A DNA stretch of 64,000 bases from Dendrophyllia cribrosa. Lineage: Eukaryota; Cnidaria; Anthozoa; Scleractinia; Dendrophylliidae. Below are positions 11,431 through 23,000 of this stretch, in pieces; position 1 is the first letter of the stretch, and each line of letters opens with the position of its first letter. The position numbers were made by a program, and so were the translations under genes. The notes below the pieces were generated by a model. The model was not told where the DNA came from and did no database searches. It saw only the letters and a program-made list of their open reading frames with translations. The stretch is from NCBI GenBank assembly GCA_024195265.1, contig JAJLRJ010000001.1, forward strand, positions 52,294,672-52,358,671, read 5' to 3'.

Positions 11431-12047
11431 AAAGTTTTTCTTTTTCTTATTATTTTTAATACCCATCTCGAACTACGATTCATTTTCATAATGTAGTACT
11501 TATTACATTACAGCCTTAAAGCTGGATCTGTTGTTGTGAAAATTTAGAAATACCTAGTGTGCGTTTGATTTGTAATTTCCACACTAGTTTAGACATAACA
11601 AGAAATTTAGGCGAAAAGCGCAAATTCGTGCTCTTATTAAATGGGAAGAATGTAAAAGGCAAAGAAAAAGATCTTGAGAAAAAATTTTATCCCGCGGCTG
11701 TGATACCACTTCGAAAAATACCATAATACTCTTTAAAGTGCAGGTTTGGGTGGTGCTTGATGTAAGCCTGATGTTTTCAATTTCTTTTGTTTTCAGCACG
11801 AACTGCACGTGCTGTGCTTCAACCTCTTGGCAATTTGCATACGGTGCACATTTGTATATGAACACAGAATGCTCGTCCTAGTGTTCCTACATGTACTCTG
11901 AATTCCATTTGCCATTCTAACACCCCGGTGAGGATGAGCCTGCACATAAAAGATTATTATGGTATTTTTCGAAATGGGCTATAGGATGCGTGGGCAACCA
12001 TTCCGTTCGAACGGACACCACCCGCGGACACCTCTGAGTATCCCAAA

Positions 12048-12192
12048 TAGGTGGTTTTCATGTTACGTCATCGCCGCCATGCTGGTGGACATAAACAATA
12101 GTTCTCTCATTAGCTCCTTTTGTTCGTCCACCAGCATTTGTTCGTTTCACTATTGTTATCTATGTCTCTAGAGATTGATTGCAAACCATCTA
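12048..12192. repeat. Hairpin MITE, copy B (inverted relative to copy A)
   Basis: Nearly base-for-base reverse complement of 10253-10398, including the internal GTCCACCAGCAT palindrome. The right end has decayed to AAACCATCTA. Confidence 0.75.
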
Positions 12193-12210
12193 TATAGCAA
12201 AACTAGTTTG

Positions 12211-12392
12211 GGACGCAAGCACAAGAAAAACCGTAAGGATAAGAGATTTGTGCCGAGTGCCAATGAACAAGACATAAGCATAAATACCGGCGCAAGCACA
12301 CAAAAGGCAAACGGTTAAATCCTTGAGCCAGTGCTTGCTTTTATGCTTGTGCTTGCGTCGAGAACATAAGCTTGCGCTTTTTCTTGCGTCAC
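12211..12392. repeat. TIR repeat with GACGCAAGCACAAGAA ends
   Basis: Begins GGACGCAAGCACAAGAAAAA and ends TTTTTCTTGCGTC, with internal inverted AAGCATAAA / TTTATGCTT. Non-coding. Confidence 0.55.
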
Positions 12393-12396
12393 TATT

Positions 12397-12655
12397 GCCT
12401 CATTAGCATATGCGTCTCACTCATGGCTCATTAGCCCTTTTTCCACCCAGCAATTCTGCAGTTTTTGTTAGCAGATATTCTCTCAAACATAAGATGAAAA
12501 GAGCTAAAAATTGCATAGATTACTAAGTTTAACAAGCCGGCTTTCAACTTTTGAAGTTAATTCGTATTATTTTTACGTAAATTCGTATGCTAGACTTTCT
12601 AATGAAGCAAAATGTAAACAACGGCGTCAGCAAAGATTCGCCTCTTGAAAACCAG
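12397..12655 (+). repeat. Dispersed repeat family R2, copy 1
   Basis: Shares blocks with 52200-52470 in the opposite orientation, notably AGAGCTAAAAATTG, ACGTAAATTCGTATGCTA and ATGTAAACAACGGCGTCAGC. It ends just before the donor of the second TSR exon of the spondin gene. Confidence 0.6.
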
Positions 12656-12676
12656 CGTTAACACCATTACTCTTAC

Positions 12677-12841
12677 CAGGACATTTTACGGGGACACATT
12701 TTCTTCTCTCTCTTAGTTTTGTTGGGCAGCTCGCCCCGTCATTCCGTTCACTTTTTACTATTTTCCTTATCCGATACTTTCTACCTCTGTTGCACTTTTT
12801 AGAACAAGACGTCCAGGGAGACCACCCGGTTATGATGCAAT
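12677..12841 (-). CDS. Spondin-like gene exon 7 (TSP1 repeat 2)
   Basis: 165 nt, phase 1-1, with acceptor CTTTCAG and donor GTAAGA. It encodes GWSPWTSCSKKCNRG, then GASCP and CVPVKCP. The exon is too short to appear as a clean open frame. Confidence 0.88.
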
Positions 12842-15800
12842 CTGAAAGATGGAAAGAAAAGTTTAATTTCGCCTCATTAAATGCTTACCTTTTTAAAAGT
12901 TTGCAGTTTCACCGAGAACAAAGATCTGCGTCCACAGGATCGTCTTCAGATCGTTTTCCTGGCATGTCCACGCGCAAAAGGTTTATACGTTAGGTTTTCG
13001 ATGCGCCTTTGCCGCGCGCAAAAGTCCGTTGGGCCGCGGATCCCCTTAACCTTTTCACTCCCAGAGTCAGTTATAGAGACATGTAGTGTAGTTCTTAGTT
13101 TTGAGTCTGTCAATGAAAGCCTTTGTAGTGACCATTCAAATGAAACCTCTTCAGCAGTACTTTTGCATGGTACCATTTGTTCTAACTTTTGAGTCTGTTG
13201 ATCAAAACCTATGGTGTGACCATTCAAATGAAACCTCTTCAGCAGTACTTTTATATTACATGGTACCATTTGTTTTTCAATATGTTACAAAATGAAAATT
13301 GGAATGCTTCTTGTTAAAGGGTTAAATTGGCATTGGACCTTTGCTGTTATAAATACTAACTGAATCCTTACCATTGATTTTCTGTGAAGGACATTTCTGA
13401 AGTTTACACTTTTTCCATTTTATTAGAGAGAAGTCTTTGCACAGCTTTCCTCCAGGCCCCGATTTTTGCAGAATTGTACGCGTCCGAAATCGACCGCCTC
13501 GGTTACACGTGCCCCGGCACCCACTCCACGAAGACCAGAGAGTCAGCTTGCAATTTTCCTTCGTGGATTCTGAGGGACGAACTGTGAAAGAGGAAAGCAA
13601 AACAGTAAAAAGACGCACAAAATATAGAAAGAGCAAGAAACTTGAAGCTGAAGTAACAAGGAGGGTACGGATTGGCCAACGCTTGCCTTCTACCATGAAC
13701 AAGTTCACGTATGAGATAAGTGTTTGTTTAGGTAACTAGGGTGGGGGGGGGGGGGGGGGGGGGGGGAGTAACCTTGCGATGGACTAGCATCCCATCCAGG
13801 GGGAGTAGCAATACTCTTAGTCGCTTCTTGCTTCATAAACCGGGTTAAGCTCCAGCAGTTGTAAGCCATTAGGCTTGTGAAGACTTATCTACATGGTAGG
13901 CGCTCCCTTACCCATCCTCTTTCTAGCGCCTGACACGCAGGCTAATATAACTTTTGCGCATACAACACTAGACTACGAGTAGTCCCTCATTTGTCCTCAG
14001 GGATAGTAGAGCGAGCGAAACGGGACCGCGCGTGAAAATCACCCCACGCGAGAAAGGTTTCGCTCGCTTTACTATACCTGAGGAAAAATGAGGGACTACT
14101 CGCAGTCTAATACAACACAGGCTGACCAGCTTCGGTTTCCTTGACTATATAATTGCTTCCTAGTTTTTTTATTGTTATTTTGTTCTTCACAAAGAGGCTG
14201 TACGTACATGCGCACGTGGACAATCGAACCCAATCAAAACAGGAGAAGTCACGTAACACCTACCGGAACAGTTGCGGAGAATGCAAGGCCTGGTATCCAC
14301 TTCTTTTGGACATGGTATCCCGTCATTCATTGGTTTTTTGGTAATTGCTCGGCCCCTGTGCTGAACACCATGACCACACGTGACCGAACACGGTAACCAT
14401 GACGACCAACGGGATACTTCACAGTGAACTCTATCCGCTAGTTGTGAAACGAAAACCAGAAAAAATAAAGATTATTTCAGTCGAAGGGACGTGTATACAA
14501 TCCACTTCCCTTTTAAGAGATACTTCAGCTCATTCTTTAGCCGGAAATGACGCGCATTTTCGCACACTTGATACCGGGTGCACGTTTGGCTTCGAGCTGT
14601 CTCTTGGTTCCTTTGTGATTGGCATAGGGTTATACTGACAAACTTAGCCGGATCGTTAAGCTAAGCCATGCATGATGTCCATACACTGTTCAAACACGAG
14701 TAGAACATAGAATTCCCGGTGTTGTAACATGTGTTCTATACCAGTTTGTGTGTGTTTGGGGGATAATTTAATAAGAATAATCTCAAGACCTTCCTTCGCG
14801 ATTCCTATATGTATATAAACATGCGGACGTGATGCGCATGATATGATATTTGGCCAGTAGCCATGGAACGGTTTTCAATTGAGCGTCGAAAGTAATTTTG
14901 CGATTGCTTAGGTTTTGAATTACTACGCTTTGTGACTGGCTAAACAACCTCGCGCCACTTTATAAACCCGTCAGAAGTTAAACCAAAACAAATCGTGACT
15001 TACTCATCCGCGTTTTCCCGCGCTTGGCGCCGGCGACATGTATTTGCTTCAAACTCTGATTGTTTCACTGAATTCTCTTCTGTTTACTTTGGTTTTGGTT
15101 TTACGACCCTCGAGTGAAAACCGCTCTTTAATTAAGACCGGATGTACTCACCTATTCCAGGGAAGGGAAGAGGTCTTGGTTCACTGCAAGCTCCGGAAGT
15201 GTGCATAAGCTGTAGTTTGATCTGACCAAAGGGTCGTATGACATCACTGTCGTCCCTGTCGGGAAATGATCCTTTTGGATGCTGATGCGTGTGTCTGGTG
15301 ATATTCTGTATCGGCTGTTGTGGTTTTGATTTCCTGTTGGCTGAGGTGAACGTAATCCCGTCATCGGTACCTGAAGAGGTTGATAAACGTGATTTATTAT
15401 ATACAAACTTCAGTGAAATACAATGATCTCTCCCGGCCACCGCGGAAAAATCATGTCTTCACATGTGAAGATATCTATTTTATCTTCACTATGAAGAGTG
15501 AAGATATGACAATATCTTTATGTTAGCTAACATGTTTGCTCTTGTTAAATGTTAAACAAGCAAAATGGTGTTGGTCTACAATCGAAACATCTTCGGATCT
15601 TCCTCGGCAATATTCGGAAAATTTCGGAGTATGATCGGAAAAGTTCGTATAACCGGCTTCGGACAGTATTCGTAATAAGAGTCGTTTATATAATAATAAA
15701 CAAAATAATACACGGCTGCCGTTGGAAATATATTTCTTTTCTCGTGTTCAACTCGAAGAAAAAATAAATGTCATATCTCTGTTCACCTATGTACCATCTT

Positions 15801-17040
15801 TCATATTAACTGCTGTGACAGGAGATAACATAACATAACATATCTTTCTTTTTTTTTTTCTCTCTTTTAAACTTTTATAAAAAGTGTGATTTTAGCGAGG
15901 GTTTTAATTTTGGCAATATTCGCGATCCTCCACGTTCAAGAAAAAGCCATTGCACTTAAAATTTGCTGCATTTTTTTAAATAACAGAACAATCTTGAGGC
16001 AATAGCACTAGTTTACCTCTTTCCAGTCAGCTTCTCGGAAGATCGTGAAAGTGACACAAAAGGAAGGGAGCGTAAGCGAGCGCTCATGAAGGAGAATGCA
16101 AGAAAAACGTTTTCTGTTTGCTGCACGTTTGTTCTCTTCCATCCATGCAAGGGCACGTAGGTCTCTTCGCTCACTAGTTTTCTTTGCAATGCATGTAGTA
16201 GTTTGCAAAATTCAGAAATAAAAACGGTTTCGCGTAGTGCCGCTCACATTATTAAAGACCATTTCGACGCGGCTTACATAAAGACGGTAACCGTGACAAA
16301 TAAGTTAGCATAAGACGTAAAGTGCTCATGCCATAGTCCTTCTCTCCCAGTTAATTTGTATGTCTTCGGTATCATTCTTTCTTTTCTCTGCCAATCAAAA
16401 AGAACAAACATTAACAAATAGAATGCATTATTAAAATACTTATTGTCGTTACCTGCATCCCATGGATAAAGATCCTTGATTATTTGTTTTCTCCACGTGC
16501 AATTTCTGTCACACATGTTAATCCGGTCCACGCCGACGTTCCAGTCAGGACTAGGAGTTATCTTTGCGAGTACTGACACGAGATTACGTCTGCTGTCCGC
16601 TTTGAAGGTAGTGGATACCTGGCCTTGACTCCTGTATAGCATTCTAGTCTTTACGATGCTGAAGATACGAACAAATACGTTATCAGAAGTCCAACTGGTT
16701 TTGCTGGGGGGGGCACATTCGTAACTTCAAGAGCATTATGACAATGAAACTTGGAGACGTATATGGTACGTTCAAAACTGTTTTCTTTCTGATCCGCAAA
16801 ATGGGACCAAAATGGGATTCGCGTCATTAATTCTGCACAGCCGCCATCTTGGAAATTAGACGTATAGAAAGGTGTTCGATTGAGTGTCGTAAAACTAAAA
16901 CTAAAGTAGCATCTCTGACTAAAGATGCAAATAACACAAAAAATGAATCCGGCAGAACTCGAAGCAAATGCACGCACAGAAAAACGCGCACGATGACTCA
17001 AATATGTCACAGTTATTAGTTTTGTTTGTAGTAGTAGTAA

Positions 17041-17077
<37 letters not shown>

Positions 17078-20000
17078 TGTAGTAGTAGTAGTAGTAATAG
17101 TAGTAGTAGTAATTTATTTACCCACATTACACGGTTGAGTTTAATAAGACTTGTTTCAACGCGAACGTGCATAATTACAAAATAAAACTGATAGAATTTA
17201 TTATACACAGGGGCGGATCCAGGATTTTTCTTAGGAGGGGGTGCACCTCTAAGGAATAACGTAACTGAAGGGTGACGTAAACAAATTTTAAAAGCGAACA
17301 ACGCAGACTAGGTCATCTCAGGGGGGGGTGCGCACCCCCTGCACCCTCCCCCTAGATCCGCCCCTGATACATGAAAATGTAATAAGCTTATATAAAATAT
17401 CTTAAGGTAAACTAACGCTATTGGTTTTCTAAGAATGTGGCACGAATAAAGAGCAGATTTAAGCAAAATCAAAGAAAATGCTACTTACTTTCGACAGTAA
17501 ATTAACAACCGTTCTCTAGAACTCAAGGGGTGCATTGAAGTTAAGCCTGGTTTTCAGTAGCGAAAAGTGAAAACGAACATTGACATACGCATAGAATTGA
17601 TCCTTATGCTTATGCTTTCGCTTTAATATGCTTATAAACCGGTAGCAGGCGCGAGAAAAGGTTTTACAAGTAGACAAGCGCGGGAAACTGGCGGTGGGCG
17701 GCAAAATTGCACCCGGTACCAAGCGCGGGAAAACGCGAACCGACGCCTAAATCGAAGGAAGTTATCTCTCAATACGTATCGCAACTTAATGACATCGGGT
17801 TGCCGAGGATTGTTTCAGTAAAATGGTACTAAATTTCATATTTTTAAAACCAAATCATTTTAATTTCATTGTACTTGAAGCTTGTGTCAAATAATATTAG
17901 TGTAAAATATTATTACTATTATTGTCTTTATCCCGGTGAATGATCCAAGTACTACTCAAGTTAAATATTGTTCCTCTGAATATGCCCACTAACTCAGTTA
18001 GAAACCAAGTGAGTGCTGTTTTTAAGCCTAACCTGAAGACGTTCTCCCCTTGACTTTTCATCTCCTTTTCCAGTTTATCAACAGCTCCCCACTCACTGAC
18101 CGTGGTGACACCGGGGGAGGCCATCCCTCCATATTCCCATACGATATAATCTTTGCTGTGCGAAGCACCAATCAAAGGAGACCAGCGAGCCATGATTCCT
18201 GGAAAATCTTGAGGATATGTGGCTTTCGTCCATTTACCTTTCAGTGGAAAGAAACTTTTTGTTCCTTGTCTTTTTTGTTGTTGTGTGTTTTAAGAACGTA
18301 CTTAGTGATGGGTGGCAAAGAAAAAATGTTTAAAATGTTGCTTTTTATATGGGCGAGTCGAGAAACCCCTCGGGTTAAGGGCGAGAACCAAGGCACCTCT
18401 AAAGGTTAACGTGCGGAAAATGCGCATTACGAAAAAACTATGTACACGGGTAGGGAGGGGGGGGGGGGGGGGGGGGGAGAGAGGGAATTTGTACTCAAAG
18501 TGTACACGTACCCCTGCGCGTGTTGTAGGTTTTTATAATTGTTTAGTGAATAGAGCGGCTTTCAATTGAGTATCGACAGTTTTGCTTGATACGTTTTGTG
18601 ATTGGCTAAAAAATCTCGCGCCACTTTCTAAACCAATCAGATGAAAAACCAAAATCATTCGTGACTTACTCGTACGCGCTTTCCCGCGCTTGGCACCGGC
18701 TTCATGTATTTGCTTCGAGTTTTGATTGGTTGATTGGATTGCCTGCCTCTGTTGTGATTGGTCAGAGTGATTACTTTAATGTTCGTTTTACGACACTCAA
18801 TTAAAAACTGCTCCTTTAAAATGAAGATCCTTTTACCTATGAACGTGATGTCGTACGTTGCTCCGCCACAAGCACAGCAGGCATATTTATCATTTCGCAG
18901 ATCATCCTCAAGCCGGTCTAATGCTTCCCCTTGTATTCTTTCATCTACAAATATCAAACGTTTACATGAGTAAAGGGAGGACGTGTGGACAAAATCCAAA
19001 CGTGTGGCCATTTAATTGATAGTTATCAAAGAAGTAATTTTCTTAGTAAATATAAATAAGCTTTATTCAAGCAGGGGGGCCCATTCAGCTCGAGTGCTGT
19101 TACATAAAATAAAAAACCCCTCTATAAGTCATAAAATATTAAATTATTGTGAAAAAGGTAAGTCAGTCTCAGTTTTGAGACAACAGGTAAACAAAGTACT
19201 GTCAGGATCCTAAATTGTCACTGTTCAAAATTAAAGCTATTTATGAGTGCGTCCGGCAGCACTTTCCAATGGTGCTGTAAGTATATTCTACAAGGTGCTA
19301 CTAACGTAAGAGTAAGTAGATGCAATCATAACCAATGGGCATTCTAATACAAGCTATCAAGTAGTAATTTCTGGTGGGGCTGCTGCTTTTTCTGCTGTGC
19401 AAGCTGATTCTAACTTTTAACTCTGTGGATGAAATCCTATAGACTGCAATCATTCAAATGAAAGCTAGCGAGTTGTACGAAACAGGGCGATTTTCACCTG
19501 AGTGTCGTAAAACCAAAACCAGAGCATTTGCTTGCGAACACACCAAGCAAAGCGAACGGGTTGCGAGCTAAAAAAGTAGCTATTCTCTTTGACGTCAATC
19601 GCTTTTCAGCATTCTGATTGGTCAATCAAACAAGCCTTTTTCCATATTAGGGATATTTTTAGAGGGAAAACAAGAAAAGCTTGTTTTGATCCTGTGAACT
19701 ACTGGCGGATAAAAACAATCGCGAACACTCGGGGAAATCGCTCTATATATTAAAAATTGAGTCTAACTTTTCACCAATGTTGCTTTTGAATAATATAAAG
19801 TATAGCATTTAATTCATGCATGTGAAATTGTTTTAAGGGATTGACGCAACCTCGATTCAACTAGGCTCCTGGAAGAAGATGTGAAGACATTTGGATTTAC
19901 GCTCGCTAACTATTTGTTTCTATAACTACAACACCAGTACTACCGGCATGACCCGCATCACGTGACACAAAGCAAAACGTGCCCGCCATGAAGTGACGCA

Positions 20001-23000
20001 AAGCAAATCCTGATTGACGTACTCTTTACGTTCCTTTAATCAAAACATATTCCAAATTCAATTCATAAGGAAATTAGACATAAAATATTCTGAATTCATG
20101 AAGGCTGCTTCAGACGCTTCTCTGAATTTGTACCTCTTGAATAAGCTTTTAGGCTTGCGGAACAAAAATGAAATCAAACTTTTTAGTAATATGTTTGCGT
20201 GAGTAAATTGCGCACATGAAAGTTAGCACGCACAAGCAATAGTTTTGTTTATACACTTACACAAATAAAAACTCGCGGCAATCATGAGATAAAATAACAA
20301 AACTATAACAGCGCAATTGAAACTTAACAAATGAAAACACCTTTAAAGTGAAAGCAATCTATACGCTTCATGCCATAGGGTTATTTCTATAGTAACATCG
20401 GATCCGAATGGCGACAAACAAGGAAACTGACACAAGCTCGGGGTACTTTTCGCAAACTGAATTCCTACAAATTTCTGATTGGTTAATACGAGCCGGAAAT
20501 TCTTTCGAAATTACTTAATGTTTTACAAAAAAACGCGCGTATTTATCCAAGTGAACCACACACAGCGTGCCATTGTGACCAGTTCAATAAAACGTACGTA
20601 AGTTAACTGAGAGCATGTAAGAACGGACGAGGAGGTGTAAGAAAACAAACAGCGGTTATCAAGACTCTTCAAATTGTTTTCCCGCATTCATGTATTCATT
20701 TGGTATTTTTCTAAAGTATACTAGACGAGGACCTTCCTTTTTTAGGGATAGGTCGGGGTGGGGGGGGAGGGGTAAGGGGCTATGCCAGATGCCACCTATG
20801 TGATGAGTCTAACAGACAAAATTTATTGGCCTAAAAATTTGAGATGGACGGACTCAGCGGACTCAGCGTCATATGTGGGTTGAGTTTGTTGTTAGTTCTC
20901 ATCCTTGCTTCGAGGGTTTTCTCCGGGTCCTCCGGTTTTTCCTTTTTTTTTCTTTAAGAAAGGCTCCTCCCTAGATCAACAACTGTAATACGTCTATGAA
21001 TACGATTCTTCTTTTAGCTCTCAAAAGTCCCATTCTTGGAGTATCTAGGCGCGATATTGTGAGGTTCTAAGCTGAAATAATATTGTTCAAAAAAAATTAC
21101 AAACTAATATTGCGACGGCAATAAAAAAGCACTAAAATATGTTGAGTTAATAGTTTTCGTGCTTTGTCAAACCGTAGCCTGGATGTATTTCTTTGTAGTC
21201 GCACGTATTTTCCTGTTAGCTCGATCTCTACGTGATTTTTGATATGCATTATTTTGTATGGTGACAAGTCTGGCTTTTATGCATATGTAATGCAAGCTAT
21301 ACTTAGACGAGGCAAAGAATTGTGCATATCATGAAAAGAACTTGAGTTCAAGTTCATATATACTAGCGAAGCAAGCGAAAATATTTAGCTACGTGTCGTA
21401 AAAAAGGGTATTTCGGATATGGATCACTCAAGAAAAGCGCACCTGCAAGATTAGTTTAATTGCATAAACAAAACTCGCAAAAATAATAAACAGCAAAAAA
21501 AAGAGGTATAAAGCGTCAATTAAAGGTGCGGCTATAAAGAAACAAATTACTCATATTTTGTCAAGTTTATTATAACAAAGATTTTTTTGACTTAAAAATT
21601 TTGATGGCAACACGTGTAAATGTAATTTAGTCCGACAATATACTGACGCAATACACGCAAATAAATGACACCGAATGCAAATATGGCCGCCAGGCAATTT
21701 TTTGTTTGGCCAAGTTTTCAGAGACTGATTAATGATATCACGTAAACAAATGCTGCTAAGTGTATCATCTTGCAAAGTTTGAGTGTTTTGGTTTAACGGT
21801 TGCAAAGTTATGGCTCACTGAAATTTTAAGCATTTGTATGAGAAAAGACATTCTATCCTGACTAGCCTCGCTTTCATGTTTTTTCCAAAATTTGATTGTC
21901 TATAGCTTCTCCTAAAATAAGAATATGGCCTTGAAAATGCACACAATGACTTATTTTGACCTGATCTTTATCCTTATTCAATTGCTTTTCTTTTCTTGAG
22001 AACCTGTCCAAACAAAAAAAATGTTGGACGGCCATATTTGCATTCGGTGTATACAGTATTCAAATAGCAGATAAATGTTATACTGAGTTAACCCTTTCGT
22101 CTTTTTTACTTTTGGCCATTATAAAGACTTAATTAGTGGCACTAAAAACCGGCAGCCTTTTGATTATGCTGTTTAACAGGAAAACCACAAATATCAGTTC
22201 TTATAATGCAGTCCTTCATTAATTAAAAAAGCCATTAAATGGACAGTTTCCCGGCTGAAATATCGTGTTTTGATGATTATGGCCAGGAGCTTGCCGGCTT
22301 TATGATCTCAAAAGAGGAAGACAAAATCGCAAAAAATGATGAACGCAAAGAAATATGAACTAAAAAGACAAAACAACGACTAAAAAACTCAAAATTCCAC
22401 CAGAATAGAAATTTTGATTTTTGACTGCCTGTCGAGAAATCAAAATTGATGAACTGAAATCCACTTCCTGGACGATTTTTCCTTCAAACTACTACATCTG
22501 TTTTTCTCTACAGAATAGAATCTTTTTTTTATCCAATTTAGTTGTATATATGGTGGAATTTGACGATATAACATGGAAATTATTAAAAAAAAAACACAAT
22601 TTCGTTACCGTAAGTGGACGTCAGTAAGCAGATCTAATCACGAGCTGCAGATGTGGCTGAATGTGTATAGTTTACGAGCAAGAACTTTATCGGTCAAGTG
22701 AGTTGTATAATATAATATCAGTCGTATTTTTAGACATACGGCGCTCGTGGCTGTTAGATATTCGAGTGGGCCGCAAGCTCTATTGTTTAGGCATTTGAAT
22801 GCGCTTTTCAGTCGGAAAGATGCCAATATATTGGAAGGAAATGAAGCCTGGAGTAGCTTTCTTTTGTCATTTCTCATTAAAACAAAATGATCCTTTTTCC
22901 CCCAAATGATGTCTTTTTCCCAAGTTTCTCTTTAGGGCACAATTATTACAGTATTTGACTTTGTTGCAGGAAAAAAAAATCAGTATAGTTGATTTGTCAG

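Larger units (their letters stand above)
10920..11560. repeat. Large imperfect palindrome carrying a tRNA-His in each arm
   Basis: The arms pair from the centre outwards: TGCCACGCA at 11211-11219 with TGCGTGGCA at 11350-11358, then the two tRNA sequences, then GAACTACGAT, then TCTGTTGTTGTGAAAAT near 11530 with its complement near 10940. The left arm has an additional A/T-rich segment with TTTAAATAAAGATT on its minus strand. The loop is about 130 bp. Confidence 0.75.

Noticed and set aside
11584..11865. Candidate last spondin exon on the minus strand
   Set aside because: No polypyrimidine tract or acceptor at a fitting place and no WxxWxxC pattern.
16651..17301. 216-codon minus-strand open frame with a long leucine run
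   Set aside because: The run is the complement of the (GTA)n microsatellite; the rest covers a MITE and intron sequence with no domain.
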